Origin: Actinophytocola gossypii
GTDB taxonomy: Bacteria > Actinomycetota > Actinomycetes > Mycobacteriales > Pseudonocardiaceae
Assembly: GCF_025165815.1 (NCBI RefSeq)
Contig: NZ_JAFFZE010000012.1
Coordinates: 62,001-126,000, forward strand
DNA: 64,000 nucleotides
Direction of reading: 5' to 3'
Of the stretch, positions 49,968 through 58,236 are shown piece after piece. The translations under genes and the position numbers were made by a program. Within the stretch, counting starts at the first letter, position 1. The number at the start of each line of letters is the position of its first letter. The notes under the pieces were generated by a model. The model saw only the letters and a list, made by a program, of their open reading frames with translations. It was not told the DNA's origin and did not search any database.

Positions 49968-51607
49968 CCGTTGGTGGCGGCGGCGACGGCCTGGCGGGCC
50001 GCCACGGCGTCCGGGGCGTCGAGGGCCAGGCGGGCCAGGTGCTCGCACTCGGCCAGCGTGTGGGCCGCCAGCATCGCGCGCACGGCGGGCACGCTCGGCG
50101 CGGACATGGACAGGCTGGTGACGCCCATCCCCACGAGGACCAGGGCCAACAGCGGGTCACCGGCCGCCTCGCCGCAGACGCCGACCGGCTTGTGCGTCGA
50201 GCGGCCGGCGTCGGCGCAGGACGCCACCAGCTCCAGGACCGCGGGCTGCCACGGGTCGAGCAGGTCGGCCAGGTCGCCGTTCATCCGGTCGGCGGCCAGC
50301 GTGTACTGGCTGAGGTCGTTGGTGCCGATGCTGACGAAGTCGACGACCTCCAGCAGCTTGTTCGCCCGCAGGGCCGCGGCCGGCACCTCGATCATGGCGC
50401 CGGCGACCGGCAGGCCCGCGGTGCGCACGGCGGCGGCGAACTCCTCCGCCTCCGCCGTGGTCGCGACCATCGGGGCCATCACCCACACGTCGGCCGCGGT
50501 CGCGTTCGCGGCGCGGGCGATCGCCTCCAGCTGCTCGGCCAGCACCTCCGGGTGCGCACGGGCGACCCGCAGGCCGCGCACGCCGAGCGCGGGGTTCTCC
50601 TCGGCCGCGAGCCCGAGGAACGGCAGCGGCTTGTCCGCCCCGGCGTCCAGCGTCCGCACCACGACCTTGCGGCCGCCGAGCGCGCCGAACAGCTCCGCGT
50701 AGGCCCGTTCCTGCTCGGCCACCGACGGCGCGGACGTGCGGCCGAGGAACAGGAACTCCGTGCGGAACAGGCCGACGCCCTCCGCGTCGGCGACGACGTC
50801 CGCGACACCGCCGACGTTGAGCACCAGCGGCACCGCGTGCCCGTCGGCGGTGCGGCCAGGGCCGGTGAGCGCCGCCAGTCGCTCCCGCTCCCTGGCCGCG
50901 GCCTCCCGCACGCCGTCCACCTCGGACTCGTCGATCTCGGTGACCTCGCCGGTGGTGCCGTCCACCGACACGGCCGCACCGTCCTCGACGTCCAGGATGC
51001 CCGCGCAGCCGACCACCGCCGGCAGCCCGCGCGCCCTGGCCAGGATCGCCGTGTGGCTGGTCGGCCCGCCGCGCCGGGTGACGATCGCCAGCACCGAGTT
51101 CGGGTCAAGCAGCGCGGTGTCGGCGGGCGACAGGTCGTCGGCGGTCAGCACGTACGGCCGGCCGGGCACCGGCAGGCCGGGCATCGGCTCGTCGAGCAGG
51201 TGCGCGACCGCGCGGTCCCGGATGTCGGCCAGGTCCGCCGCCCGCTCGGCGAAGTAGCCGCCGAGCTGGGTGAACGTCTCCTGTTGGGCGCCGATCGCGT
51301 CGGCGATCGCCCAGGGGGCCGGCCGGCCGCCGGCGACCGCGGCCGCGACCGCGTCGGCGAGGGTCTTGTCGGCGGCCATCATCGCCTCGGTCGCCAGTAC
51401 CTCGGCGGCCTCGCCGTCCACCCGGGCGGCCAGTTCCTCGAGCACGGACGACACCTGGGTGAGCGCCTTGGTGGCCAGCGTCTTCTCGGCCTCGACGTCC
51501 GCGACCGCCGGCACGGTGTCCGGCAGGGTCGGCGGCGCCGCCATCCGGAACGCCGGGCCCGCCGTGCGACCCGGGCTCACGCCGAGACCGGTGAGCGCGT
51601 CACGCAT
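49964..51607 (-). CDS. ptsI: PTS Enzyme I (PEP-protein phosphotransferase)
   Basis: A 547-residue general PTS enzyme that moves phosphate from PEP to HPr. The phosphohistidine site is RRGGPTSHTAILAR (His185). The PEP-binding barrel shows GVGLFRTEFLFLGR, VVRTLDAGADKPLPFLGLAA, ENPALGVRGLR, VSIGTNDLSQYTLAADR and the catalytic region GVCGEAAGDPLLA. The usual catalytic Cys of that last motif (CGExA) is present. The start codon lies 4 bases after the HPr stop codon's last base on this strand's reading and the two genes overlap. It is the last gene of the PTS operon. Confidence 0.95.
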   Translation of the reverse strand: MRDALTGLGVSPGRTAGPAFRMAAPPTLPDTVPAVADVEAEKTLATKALTQVSSVLEELAARVDGEAAEVLATEAMMAADKTLADAVAAAVAGGRPAPWAIADAIGAQQETFTQLGGYFAERAADLADIRDRAVAHLLDEPMPGLPVPGRPYVLTADDLSPADTALLDPNSVLAIVTRRGGPTSHTAILARARGLPAVVGCAGILDVEDGAAVSVDGTTGEVTEIDESEVDGVREAAARERERLAALTGPGRTADGHAVPLVLNVGGVADVVADAEGVGLFRTEFLFLGRTSAPSVAEQERAYAELFGALGGRKVVVRTLDAGADKPLPFLGLAAEENPALGVRGLRVARAHPEVLAEQLEAIARAANATAADVWVMAPMVATTAEAEEFAAAVRTAGLPVAGAMIEVPAAALRANKLLEVVDFVSIGTNDLSQYTLAADRMNGDLADLLDPWQPAVLELVASCADAGRSTHKPVGVCGEAAGDPLLALVLVGMGVTSLSMSAPSVPAVRAMLAAHTLAECEHLARLALDAPDAVAARQAVAAATNG

Positions 51608-51881
51608 CGGCCGGCTCGGCGTCCAGGTCCTGGGCCAGGATCTCGACCATGGCGCCCAGTGCGGCCTCGGCGCCGTCGCCGTCGGCCTCGACGGTCACGG
51701 TGTCACCGCCCTTCGCGCCGAGCGAGAGCACCGCGAGGATGCTGCTCGCGTCGACCGCCGGCTTGCCCGCGGTACTGATCCGCACGGCCACCGGCTGCGC
51801 GGCGGCGACGCCCACGACCGTCTTGGCCGGCCGCCCGTGCAGCCCGACCCTGGATCCGACGACGACGTCCCTGCTTGGCAT
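51600..51881 (-). CDS. ptsH: PTS phosphocarrier protein HPr
   Basis: A 93-residue HPr passing phosphate from Enzyme I to EIIA. GLHGRPA contains the active His15, and the regulatory-type Ser46 lies in AVDASSILAVLSLGAKGGDT, although an HPr kinase would be needed to use it. It has the usual length, with a short acidic C-terminal extension. GAGGAG precedes ATG 51881. Its 3' end overlaps ptsI by 8 bases, and 32 bases separate it from the dehydrogenase gene upstream. Confidence 0.94.
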   Translation of the reverse strand: MPSRDVVVGSRVGLHGRPAKTVVGVAAAQPVAVRISTAGKPAVDASSILAVLSLGAKGGDTVTVEADGDGAEAALGAMVEILAQDLDAEPADA

Positions 51882-51913
51882 GTCTCCTCCTCGAGAAACA
51901 CCTACCGAGAAAC

Positions 51914-52954
51914 CTACGGCGCGATGGTCACCTTGATGGCCTGCCCGCTCGACACCAGCTTGATGGCGTCGTGCAGGTCGGCGAGCGGGAGTCGGTGGGT
52001 GATCAGGTCCGACACCGGAACCTGACCGGACGCGATCAGCTCCAGCGCCTTCTTGTTGTGGCTCGGGCTGGACCCGTTGGCACCCACCACCTTCAGCTCC
52101 CGGTAGTGCACCAGGTTCGCGTCCAGCGTGATCGTCGGCTTGTCCTTCGGCAAGCCGCCGAACAGACTGACCCGGCCGCCGCGGGCGGCCATCTGCAGCG
52201 CCTCCTCCTGGGCGGCGCCGGACGCGGCCGCGGTGATCAGCACGTCGGCGCCCCGGCCATCGGTGAGCTTGCGGACCTCGTCCACGGCGTCCACCTCGGC
52301 CGAGCAGATCGCCGCGTCCGGGTGCACCACCGCGGCCGACATGTCCAGCCGGGCCCGGTTCAGCTCCACCAGGAACACCCGCCGGGCGCCGCGCGCGCGG
52401 GCCAGCCGCACGTGCAGGCAGCCGATCGGGCCGGCACCGACGACCACCACGTCGTCGCCGTCGCCGACCCCGGCGATCTCCTGGCCGTTGAGCACGCAGG
52501 CGAGCGGCTCGGCGACCGACGCCTCGGCGAAGTCGACGCCGTCCGGGATCCGGTTCAGCCCGTCGACGTCCAGCACGGCCTTGGGCACCACCAGGAACTC
52601 GGCGAACCCGCCGTCGTAGTGGTAGCCGACCGAGGTCTGGTTCGGGCAGACGGTCATCAGTCCGTGCGTGCACTCGTAGCACTTCCCGCACGGCACGGCG
52701 GCGATCACCTGCACCCGGTCGCCGCTCGCCCAGCCGCCGACGTTCGCTCCGACCTCGACCACCTCGCCGGCGATCTCGTGACCGATGACCCTCGGCGGCA
52801 CCAGGTGGTGGTGCCCGTGGTTGAAGATCTTCACGTCGGTGCCGCAGGTCGAGCACTGCCGCACCCGGATCTTCACCTCGTCCGGACCCGGGTTCGGCGC
52901 CTCGGCGTCCTCCAGCCGCAGGTCTCCAGGGGCGTAGAAACGCGCCACCCTCAT
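51914..52954 (-). CDS. zinc-dependent polyol(-phosphate) dehydrogenase
   Basis: A 346-residue medium-chain dehydrogenase. The catalytic zinc site has QCSTCGTDVKIFNHG and VIGHEIAGEV, the structural zinc is held by CGKCYECTHGLMTVC, and the nucleotide site is VVVVGAGPIGCLHVRLARA. Placed between PTS EIIA and HPr genes, it most likely oxidises the sugar-alcohol phosphate delivered by the PTS. This would replace the long-chain mannitol-1-phosphate dehydrogenase (MtlD) that usually accompanies MtlA. Arabitol-, sorbitol- or galactitol-phosphate are alternatives. The ATG overlaps the EIIA stop region. Confidence 0.85.
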   Translation of the reverse strand: MRVARFYAPGDLRLEDAEAPNPGPDEVKIRVRQCSTCGTDVKIFNHGHHHLVPPRVIGHEIAGEVVEVGANVGGWASGDRVQVIAAVPCGKCYECTHGLMTVCPNQTSVGYHYDGGFAEFLVVPKAVLDVDGLNRIPDGVDFAEASVAEPLACVLNGQEIAGVGDGDDVVVVGAGPIGCLHVRLARARGARRVFLVELNRARLDMSAAVVHPDAAICSAEVDAVDEVRKLTDGRGADVLITAAASGAAQEEALQMAARGGRVSLFGGLPKDKPTITLDANLVHYRELKVVGANGSSPSHNKKALELIASGQVPVSDLITHRLPLADLHDAIKLVSSGQAIKVTIAP

Positions 52955-53403
52955 ACTTCGATGCCCTTCCCGATCGATGCGAGCAGCGCGTGCACTTCCT
53001 CGACATTGCTCGAGGTACGCAGCCGCTCGGCCTGCTGCGGGTCCATCAGGATCTGGGCCAGTGACGAGAGCACCGCTACGTGCTCGTCGCCCTTGGCCGC
53101 GATGGCCACGCAGATGGTCACCCGCTGACCGTCCCAGTCCACGCCGTCGGGGAACTGGAGCACGCCAAGGGTCGTCCGGCGCACCAGCGCCCGGCTGGCG
53201 TCGGTCCCGTGTGGGATCGCGACGCCCTCGCCGATGTAGGTCGACATCGAGCGCTCACGCTCGTGCATCGTCTCGGCGTAGCCGGGCTCGATCGCGCCCA
53301 GCTCGTCGAGCAGCGCACCGCACTGGGTCACCGCGTCCCACTTGTCGGTCGCGGTCCGACCGAGCCGGATCCCTTCCTGGGACAGCACTTCCGCGTCAGC
53401 CAC
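52951..53403 (-). CDS. mtlF: PTS mannitol-type EIIA component
   Basis: A 150-residue EIIA of the fructose-mannitol family. It accepts phosphate from HPr at His65 (GVAIPHGTDASR) and passes it to the EIIB domain. Further family features are STYIGEGVAIPHG and VTICVAIAAKGDEHVAVLSS. The GTG start at 53403 follows GGGGAG and overlaps the EIICB stop. The gene name is by family resemblance; the polyol is not proven. Confidence 0.9.
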   Translation of the reverse strand: MADAEVLSQEGIRLGRTATDKWDAVTQCGALLDELGAIEPGYAETMHERERSMSTYIGEGVAIPHGTDASRALVRRTTLGVLQFPDGVDWDGQRVTICVAIAAKGDEHVAVLSSLAQILMDPQQAERLRTSSNVEEVHALLASIGKGIEV

Positions 53404-54898
53404 GCAACTCCCCGCCCTCCTTGATCGCCTTCTCCACCTCGTCGAACATCGGGTCGCCGAGGAACATCTGGAACGGGATGACCACCGCGTGCGGCACGGT
53501 CGACCTGGCCCGGTCGGCGAGGTCGGCGTGGGTCAGCACGAGGCGGGTGTCGGCCGGCAGGTCGTTGATCGGCACGTGCTCGACGGTGACGCCGTACGGC
53601 TTGAGCCTGGTCCGCAGCTGGCTCGCCAGCATCACGCTGCTGCCCATCCCGGCGTCGCAGGCCACCATCAGCTTCGTGACCTCCTTGCCGGAGATCACCG
53701 GCCTGGTCGAGGTGGTAGTCGTCGTGGAGATCGCGCCACTACCGCCCGCGGACTCGGTCCCGGCATCGGTGCCAGCGCCGCTGTCCGGCACGGTCGGCGT
53801 GCCGGAGCCGACGGCGGCCGCCAGCGCCGGATCGTCGTCGTCGGCGCCCCGGCCGAACTTGAGCAGCATGGCACCGACGATGAACGAGACCCCGGCCGCG
53901 ACCGCGATCGACAGCAGCACGCTCAGGTGACCGCCGCGCGGGGTGACCGCCAGGTAGGCGAAGATGCTGCCCGGCGCCGGGGCGGCGACCACACCGGAGT
54001 TGGTGATCATCGCGGTGCCGACGCCGGCCATGCCGCCGGCGATCGCGGCGATGATCAGCTTCGGCTTCATCAGCAGGTACGGGAAGTAGATCTCGTGGAT
54101 GCCGCCGAGGAACTGGATGATCATGGCGCCGGGCACGGTCGGCCGGATCTTCCTCGGGCCGAACAGGAACATCGCGACCAGTACGCCGAGACCGGGACCG
54201 GGGTTGGTCTCGATCATGAACATGATGGACTGGCCGGTCTCCAGCGCCTGGTCCGCGCCGAGCGGGCCGAACACCCCGTGGTTGATCGCGTTGTTGAGGA
54301 ACAGCGCCTTGGCCGGCTCCACGATGATCGACACGAGCGGCAGCAGGCTGTTGTCCACCAGGAAGTCGACGGCGTTGCCGGCGGCGTTGGTCAGCGCCTC
54401 CATGATCGGGCCGATGCCGACCACGCCGACCAGCGCGAGCGCGCCGCCGAGGATGCCGGAGGAGAAGTTGTTGACCAGCATCTCGAAGCCGGCCCTGATC
54501 TTCCCCTCGACGAGCTTGTCGAAGCCCTTGAGCACGAGCGCGGCCAGCGGGCCCATGATCATCGCGCCGAGGAACATCGGCTGCTCGGCGCCGACCACCA
54601 CGCCCATCGTGGCGACCGCGCCGATCACCGCACCGCGCTGCCCGTGCACCATCCGGCCGCCGGTGTAGCCGATCAGCACCGGCAGCAGGACCTTGATCAT
54701 CGGGTCGACCAGGCCGCCGAGCGTCTCGTTGGGCGTCCAGCCGGTCGGGATGAACATCGCGGTGATCAGGCCCCAGGCGATGAACGCGCCGATGTTCGGC
54801 ATGATCATCCCGGCCAGGTAGCCGCCGAAGCGCTGCACTCTCGCCCGGAAGCCGTTGCCCTGCAGGTTCTTCATCTCAGCCATGGACACATTCGTCAT
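53396..54898 (-). CDS. mtlA: PTS mannitol-type EIICB permease
   Basis: A 500-residue sugar-alcohol permease. The EIIC domain (about 1-345) begins RVQRFGGYLAGMIMPNIGAF and contains NNAINHGVFGPLGADQA and LGGIHEIYFPYLLMKPKLII. A low-complexity linker with a Thr run follows, then the EIIB domain with phosphocysteine in LMVACDAGMGSSVMLAS. This CB arrangement with a separate EIIA matches Bacillus-type MtlA. ATG 54898 overlaps the kinase stop (ATGA). Imported polyol would be phosphorylated for the dehydrogenase encoded downstream. Confidence 0.92.
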   Translation of the reverse strand: MTNVSMAEMKNLQGNGFRARVQRFGGYLAGMIMPNIGAFIAWGLITAMFIPTGWTPNETLGGLVDPMIKVLLPVLIGYTGGRMVHGQRGAVIGAVATMGVVVGAEQPMFLGAMIMGPLAALVLKGFDKLVEGKIRAGFEMLVNNFSSGILGGALALVGVVGIGPIMEALTNAAGNAVDFLVDNSLLPLVSIIVEPAKALFLNNAINHGVFGPLGADQALETGQSIMFMIETNPGPGLGVLVAMFLFGPRKIRPTVPGAMIIQFLGGIHEIYFPYLLMKPKLIIAAIAGGMAGVGTAMITNSGVVAAPAPGSIFAYLAVTPRGGHLSVLLSIAVAAGVSFIVGAMLLKFGRGADDDDPALAAAVGSGTPTVPDSGAGTDAGTESAGGSGAISTTTTTSTRPVISGKEVTKLMVACDAGMGSSVMLASQLRTRLKPYGVTVEHVPINDLPADTRLVLTHADLADRARSTVPHAVVIPFQMFLGDPMFDEVEKAIKEGGELRG

Positions 54899-55866
54899 CG
54901 AATCTGCTCCATCCCGTGTTCGTGGTGCGGCCCGGACAGCGGCCGCAGAAGATCGGGGGTCGGGTGGACGCGCACCCTCGCGCGGTCCACATCGGACGGT
55001 CCGGGCATGCGGCTGCCGGGGAACCGAACCGCCGCCGCGCCCCAGGACAACGCCTCCACCAGGGGTTCCGAGCCGGACGTGCCGGCCGCGAGATACCCGG
55101 CGAGCATCGCGTCGCCGGCACCGACCGCACTGCGGCCGCGGTCGACGGGCGACTCGCCCCAACGCGCCCCCCGCTCACCGACCAGCACGGCGCCGTCCGC
55201 GCCCAGGCTGGCCAGCACGGCCTCCGCCCCCGCCGCCCGCATCGCCTCCGCGGCGCGGATCGCGTCGGCGACCGTGTCGATCCGGAACCCGACTGTCTCG
55301 GCCAGCTCGTCCCGGTTCGGCTTCACCAGGGCCGGACCCGCCTCCAGCGCCTCGGCCAGCGCCGTGCCGGAGGTGTCCACCGCGAACCGGACCCCCAACT
55401 CGTTGAGCTGGCGCCCGAGGCGGCCGTAGAACGTGTCCGGCACCCCCGGCGGCAGGCTGCCGCTCGCCACCACCCAGTCCGCGTCCACCGCCGCGGACAG
55501 TACCGCCTCGTCGACCCGCTCCAGGTCCTCCTGGCGCAGCGACCCGCCCGGCTCGTTGACCTTGGTGACCGTGCCGTCCGGCTCCACGAGGCTGACGTTC
55601 GAGCGGGTGCGCCCGGACACCGGCACCGCGCCGACGTCGATGCCCTCCAGCTTCAGCAGCTCGGTGAGCTGCTCGCCCTCCGGTCCGCCGCACGGCACCA
55701 CCGCGAGGGTCGGCACCCCGTGCGCGGCGAGCGCCCGGGAGACGTTGACCCCCTTGCCGCCCGGATCGAGCCGAGTGGCCGTCGCGCGCGTCATCGATCC
55801 CCTGGTCAGGCGCGCGATCTCGATCGTGCGGTCCAGGCTCGGATTGAGTGTGAGAGTAACGATCAA
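54895..55866 (-). CDS. fruK: 1-phosphofructokinase-family hexose-phosphate kinase
   Basis: A 323-residue PfkB-fold kinase. LNPSLDRTIEIARLTRG and LDPGGKGVNVSRALAAHGVP are the FruK/LacC sugar-phosphate signature, and the anion hole and base are in SAVGAGDAMLAGYLAAG (Asp). It would phosphorylate fructose-1-phosphate, or tagatose-6-phosphate in the LacC branch. TTG 55866 is chosen because it reproduces the family N-terminus (IVTLTLNPSLDRT) and has GGTGG upstream. ATG 55905 would add 13 atypical residues and has no ribosome site. It is the first gene of the PTS operon. Confidence 0.88.
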   Translation of the reverse strand: MIVTLTLNPSLDRTIEIARLTRGSMTRATATRLDPGGKGVNVSRALAAHGVPTLAVVPCGGPEGEQLTELLKLEGIDVGAVPVSGRTRSNVSLVEPDGTVTKVNEPGGSLRQEDLERVDEAVLSAAVDADWVVASGSLPPGVPDTFYGRLGRQLNELGVRFAVDTSGTALAEALEAGPALVKPNRDELAETVGFRIDTVADAIRAAEAMRAAGAEAVLASLGADGAVLVGERGARWGESPVDRGRSAVGAGDAMLAGYLAAGTSGSEPLVEALSWGAAAVRFPGSRMPGPSDVDRARVRVHPTPDLLRPLSGPHHEHGMEQIR

Positions 55867-55918
55867 ATCCGCACCACCCGCGTATGTGGTTTTACCGCCG
55901 TTCATGTTTGTATTGCTG

Positions 55919-55948
55919 TGTTTACATGCAAGGGGTGGTGCACGTCAA
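55919..55948 (-). promoter_or_regulatory. candidate promoter of the PTS operon
   Basis: On the minus strand, TTGACG (55943-55948) and TAAACA (55919-55924) are separated by 18 bases upstream of fruK. Direct-repeat-like TGTAAAC and TACAAAC lie at the -10 region and could be part of a DeoR- or LacI-type operator. No regulator gene is adjacent. Confidence 0.4.
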
Positions 55949-55987
55949 CAGCGGCACGGTACGGAGTCGGTATCGAGCGGGTCGTGC

Positions 55988-56632
55988 TCAGGACACGCTC
56001 GGCTCCCCAGCGAACTCGGCGGTGTAGCCGAGCGAGGAGAACATGCCGGTCAGCATGGTCCTGGTGTTGCGCTCGGCGCGTTCGGTGAGCCTGGTCCGCT
56101 CGGCCGCGTCGGCGATCTTGTCCTCGGCCAGCACGTACAGCTCCCGCTGGTCCGGCGTGCTGAACAGCGACTCGATCCGGTTGTACGCGCCGCGGTCCTG
56201 GTCGTAGACGTAGCTGCGCTCCTGGTCGAGGTTCGGCTTCGCCAACTCGGCCGGCGGCAGCTCGACCCGCACGGTCCGGCGCTCCTCGTCGACGGTCAGC
56301 GCGTCGTCGGCCAGCCCGCCGAGGTCCACGTAGGCGTCGACCGAGCCGGCCGCCACGAACAGCGTCCGCTCGCCGGCGATGATGTCCGGCAGCCACGGCA
56401 CGTCCTGCTCCAGGTCCACGACGACCTGGAAGTCCCCCGCAGCCGCGTGGTACCGGCTCAGGTCCCGCACCGACTGCAGGATCGCCGGTCCGCTGCGGTC
56501 CACGGTCTCCTCGGCGAACGGGTTCAGCTCCGGGAGCCGGCTGACCAGCCACAACAGCAGCGCCACGACCGCGGCCACGGCGCAGACGCTGCTGGCGACT
56601 TTCCACAGTGGACTGAGGTTCGTCTCGGACAT
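55988..56632 (-). CDS. DUF4230-like membrane-anchored protein
   Basis: A 214-residue protein with one N-terminal helix (VASSVCAVAAVVALLLWLVS) and an extracytoplasmic domain: GPAILQSVRDLSRYHAAAGD, FQVVVDLEQDVPWLPDIIAG, SVDAYVDLGGLADDALTVDE. The pattern matches the DUF4230 family, of unknown function. GAGGAGG precedes ATG 56632. It is divergent from the alditol oxidase and lies 82 bases upstream of the PTS operon start, in the same direction. Confidence 0.78.
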   Translation of the reverse strand: MSETNLSPLWKVASSVCAVAAVVALLLWLVSRLPELNPFAEETVDRSGPAILQSVRDLSRYHAAAGDFQVVVDLEQDVPWLPDIIAGERTLFVAAGSVDAYVDLGGLADDALTVDEERRTVRVELPPAELAKPNLDQERSYVYDQDRGAYNRIESLFSTPDQRELYVLAEDKIADAAERTRLTERAERNTRTMLTGMFSSLGYTAEFAGEPSVS

Positions 56633-56707
56633 GCCGGCCTCCTCACTGGCTCCACCTGGCGAGGAGTACCCCGTCCGGCCACCGAACCCACCCGGATACT
56701 TGGGCGC

Positions 56708-57937
56708 ATGGAACGGAACTGGGCCGGCAACCTGACCTACCGGGCAAGTCGGATCGCCCGCCCCCGTACGGAGGCCGAGCTGCGGGAGCTGGTGGCCGGG
56801 ACGCCGAGGATCCGCGCGCTCGGCTCGCGGCACTCGTTCTCCGACGTCGCCGACACCCCGGACGTGCTGGTGTCGCTGGACGCGCTGCCCGGGGACGTCG
56901 AGGTGGCCGGCGACCGGGTCACGGTGCCGGCCGCGACCCGGTACGGCGACCTGGCGGAGGTGCTGCGGGCGCGGGGCCTGGCGCTGCCGAACCTGGCGTC
57001 GCTGCCGCACATCTCGGTGGCCGGCGCGGTGGCGACCGGCACGCACGGGTCCGGCGACCGCAACGGCTGCCTGAGTACCTCGGTCGCGGCGCTGGACGTG
57101 GTCGGCGCGGACGGGGAGCCGCGCCGGGTCTTGCGCGGTGACCCGGAGTTCGCCGGTTCGGTGGTCGCCCTCGGCGCGCTGGGGGTGGTGGTACGCGTGG
57201 TGCTGGACGTGGTGCCGGCCTTCGACGTGCGGCAGACGGTGTACCCGGAGGTGCCGTGGCCCTCGGGCATGGCGGAGCTCGACGCGCTGATGTCGGCCGG
57301 GTACAGCGTCAGCCTGTTCACCGACTGGACCGGCGACCACCTGCGCCAGGTCTGGGTGAAGAGCACGACAACCGCGCCGCCGGCAGACCTGTTCGGCGCA
57401 GGCCCGGCGACGGCGCCGCTGCACATGATCCCGACCGAGTCGGTGGACGCCGTCACCGAGCAGCTCGGCGCGCCCGGTCCGTGGCTGGACCGGCTGCCGC
57501 ACTTCCGGATGACGCACAAGCCGAGCAGCGGCGAGGAACTGCAGAGCGAGTACCTGGTGCCGCGCGAGGCCGCGCCCGAGGCGATCGCCCGGGTGCGCGC
57601 CATGGCCGGGCGGGTGTCCCCGGTCCTGCACGTCACCGAGATCCGCTCCGTCGCCGCCGACGACCTCTGGCTCAGCGGCGCACACGGCCGGGACTCGATC
57701 GCCGTGCACTTCACCTGGCGCCAGCGGCCGGCCGCCGTCGCCGCCCTGCTGCCCGACCTCGAGGCGGCCCTGCTCCCGCTTGGCGCGCGCCCGCACTGGG
57801 GCAAGTGCTTCGCCGGCACGGACCTGGCGTCGCGATACCCGCGGTGGAGTGATTTCGGGGAACTCCGACGCGCCGTGGATCCCACCGGCAAGTTCGACAA
57901 TCCGTTCCTGAGCCGTCTTTTCGGCACGTTTGGGTGA
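56708..57937 (+). CDS. alditol oxidase-like FAD enzyme
   Basis: A 409-residue VAO/PCMH-fold oxidase that takes polyols (xylitol, sorbitol, mannitol) to aldoses with O2. The residues known from Streptomyces alditol oxidase are all here: the covalent FAD His is His42 in RALGSRHSFSDVADT, and the active-site pair is Glu311 and Arg313 in HVTEIRS. The Lys is Lys366 in HWGKCF. The FAD-binding stretch ISVAGAVATGTHGSG is also present. Its position beside a polyol-type PTS operon suggests a shared theme of sugar-alcohol metabolism. ATG 56708 is the natural start. Confidence 0.87.
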   Translation: MERNWAGNLTYRASRIARPRTEAELRELVAGTPRIRALGSRHSFSDVADTPDVLVSLDALPGDVEVAGDRVTVPAATRYGDLAEVLRARGLALPNLASLPHISVAGAVATGTHGSGDRNGCLSTSVAALDVVGADGEPRRVLRGDPEFAGSVVALGALGVVVRVVLDVVPAFDVRQTVYPEVPWPSGMAELDALMSAGYSVSLFTDWTGDHLRQVWVKSTTTAPPADLFGAGPATAPLHMIPTESVDAVTEQLGAPGPWLDRLPHFRMTHKPSSGEELQSEYLVPREAAPEAIARVRAMAGRVSPVLHVTEIRSVAADDLWLSGAHGRDSIAVHFTWRQRPAAVAALLPDLEAALLPLGARPHWGKCFAGTDLASRYPRWSDFGELRRAVDPTGKFDNPFLSRLFGTFG

Positions 57938-57993
57938 CACCCGTGCGGGTATTCCGCAGTTGTCCGAATCCCGTTGAAGGAGGCAGACAAGCC

Positions 57994-58122
57994 ATGACCA
58001 GGCCAGCTCGTCGAGGCAAGAGCGCACTGAGCGCCGTCATCGGCACGGTCGTGAACGTCGTGACCCTGCCGTTCCGGGTCATCGGCCGACTCTTCGGCCG
58101 TCGTCGCACCAGGGCGTACTGA
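57994..58122 (+). CDS. 42-residue basic small protein
   Basis: A short ORF with a strong ribosome site (AAGGAGG, 10 bases before ATG). It has a basic start (MTRPARRGKS), a hydrophobic/amphipathic centre (VIGTVVNVVTLPFRVIGRLF) and a highly basic end (GRRRTRAY). It probably associates with membranes or nucleic acid. I have seen similar orphans in this group of organisms; function unknown. It is followed by a strong terminator. Confidence 0.65.
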   Translation: MTRPARRGKSALSAVIGTVVNVVTLPFRVIGRLFGRRRTRAY

Positions 58123-58146
58123 CCGGAGTACCGGCAGGAGTTTCGG

Positions 58147-58196
58147 CGCGAACACGGGCGCCCACTCGCGAAAGCGGGTGGGCGCCCGTGTTCGCG
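58147..58196 (+). terminator. strong hairpin terminator
   Basis: Nineteen-base arms (58147-58165 and 58178-58196) pair perfectly around a 12-base loop, ending in TTGCT. It isolates the small basic ORF from the VMAP-type cassette that starts at 58237. Confidence 0.85.
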
Positions 58197-58236
58197 TTGC
58201 TACCGTGAGTGTGAGCGCACACCCGGGGAGACGCAG

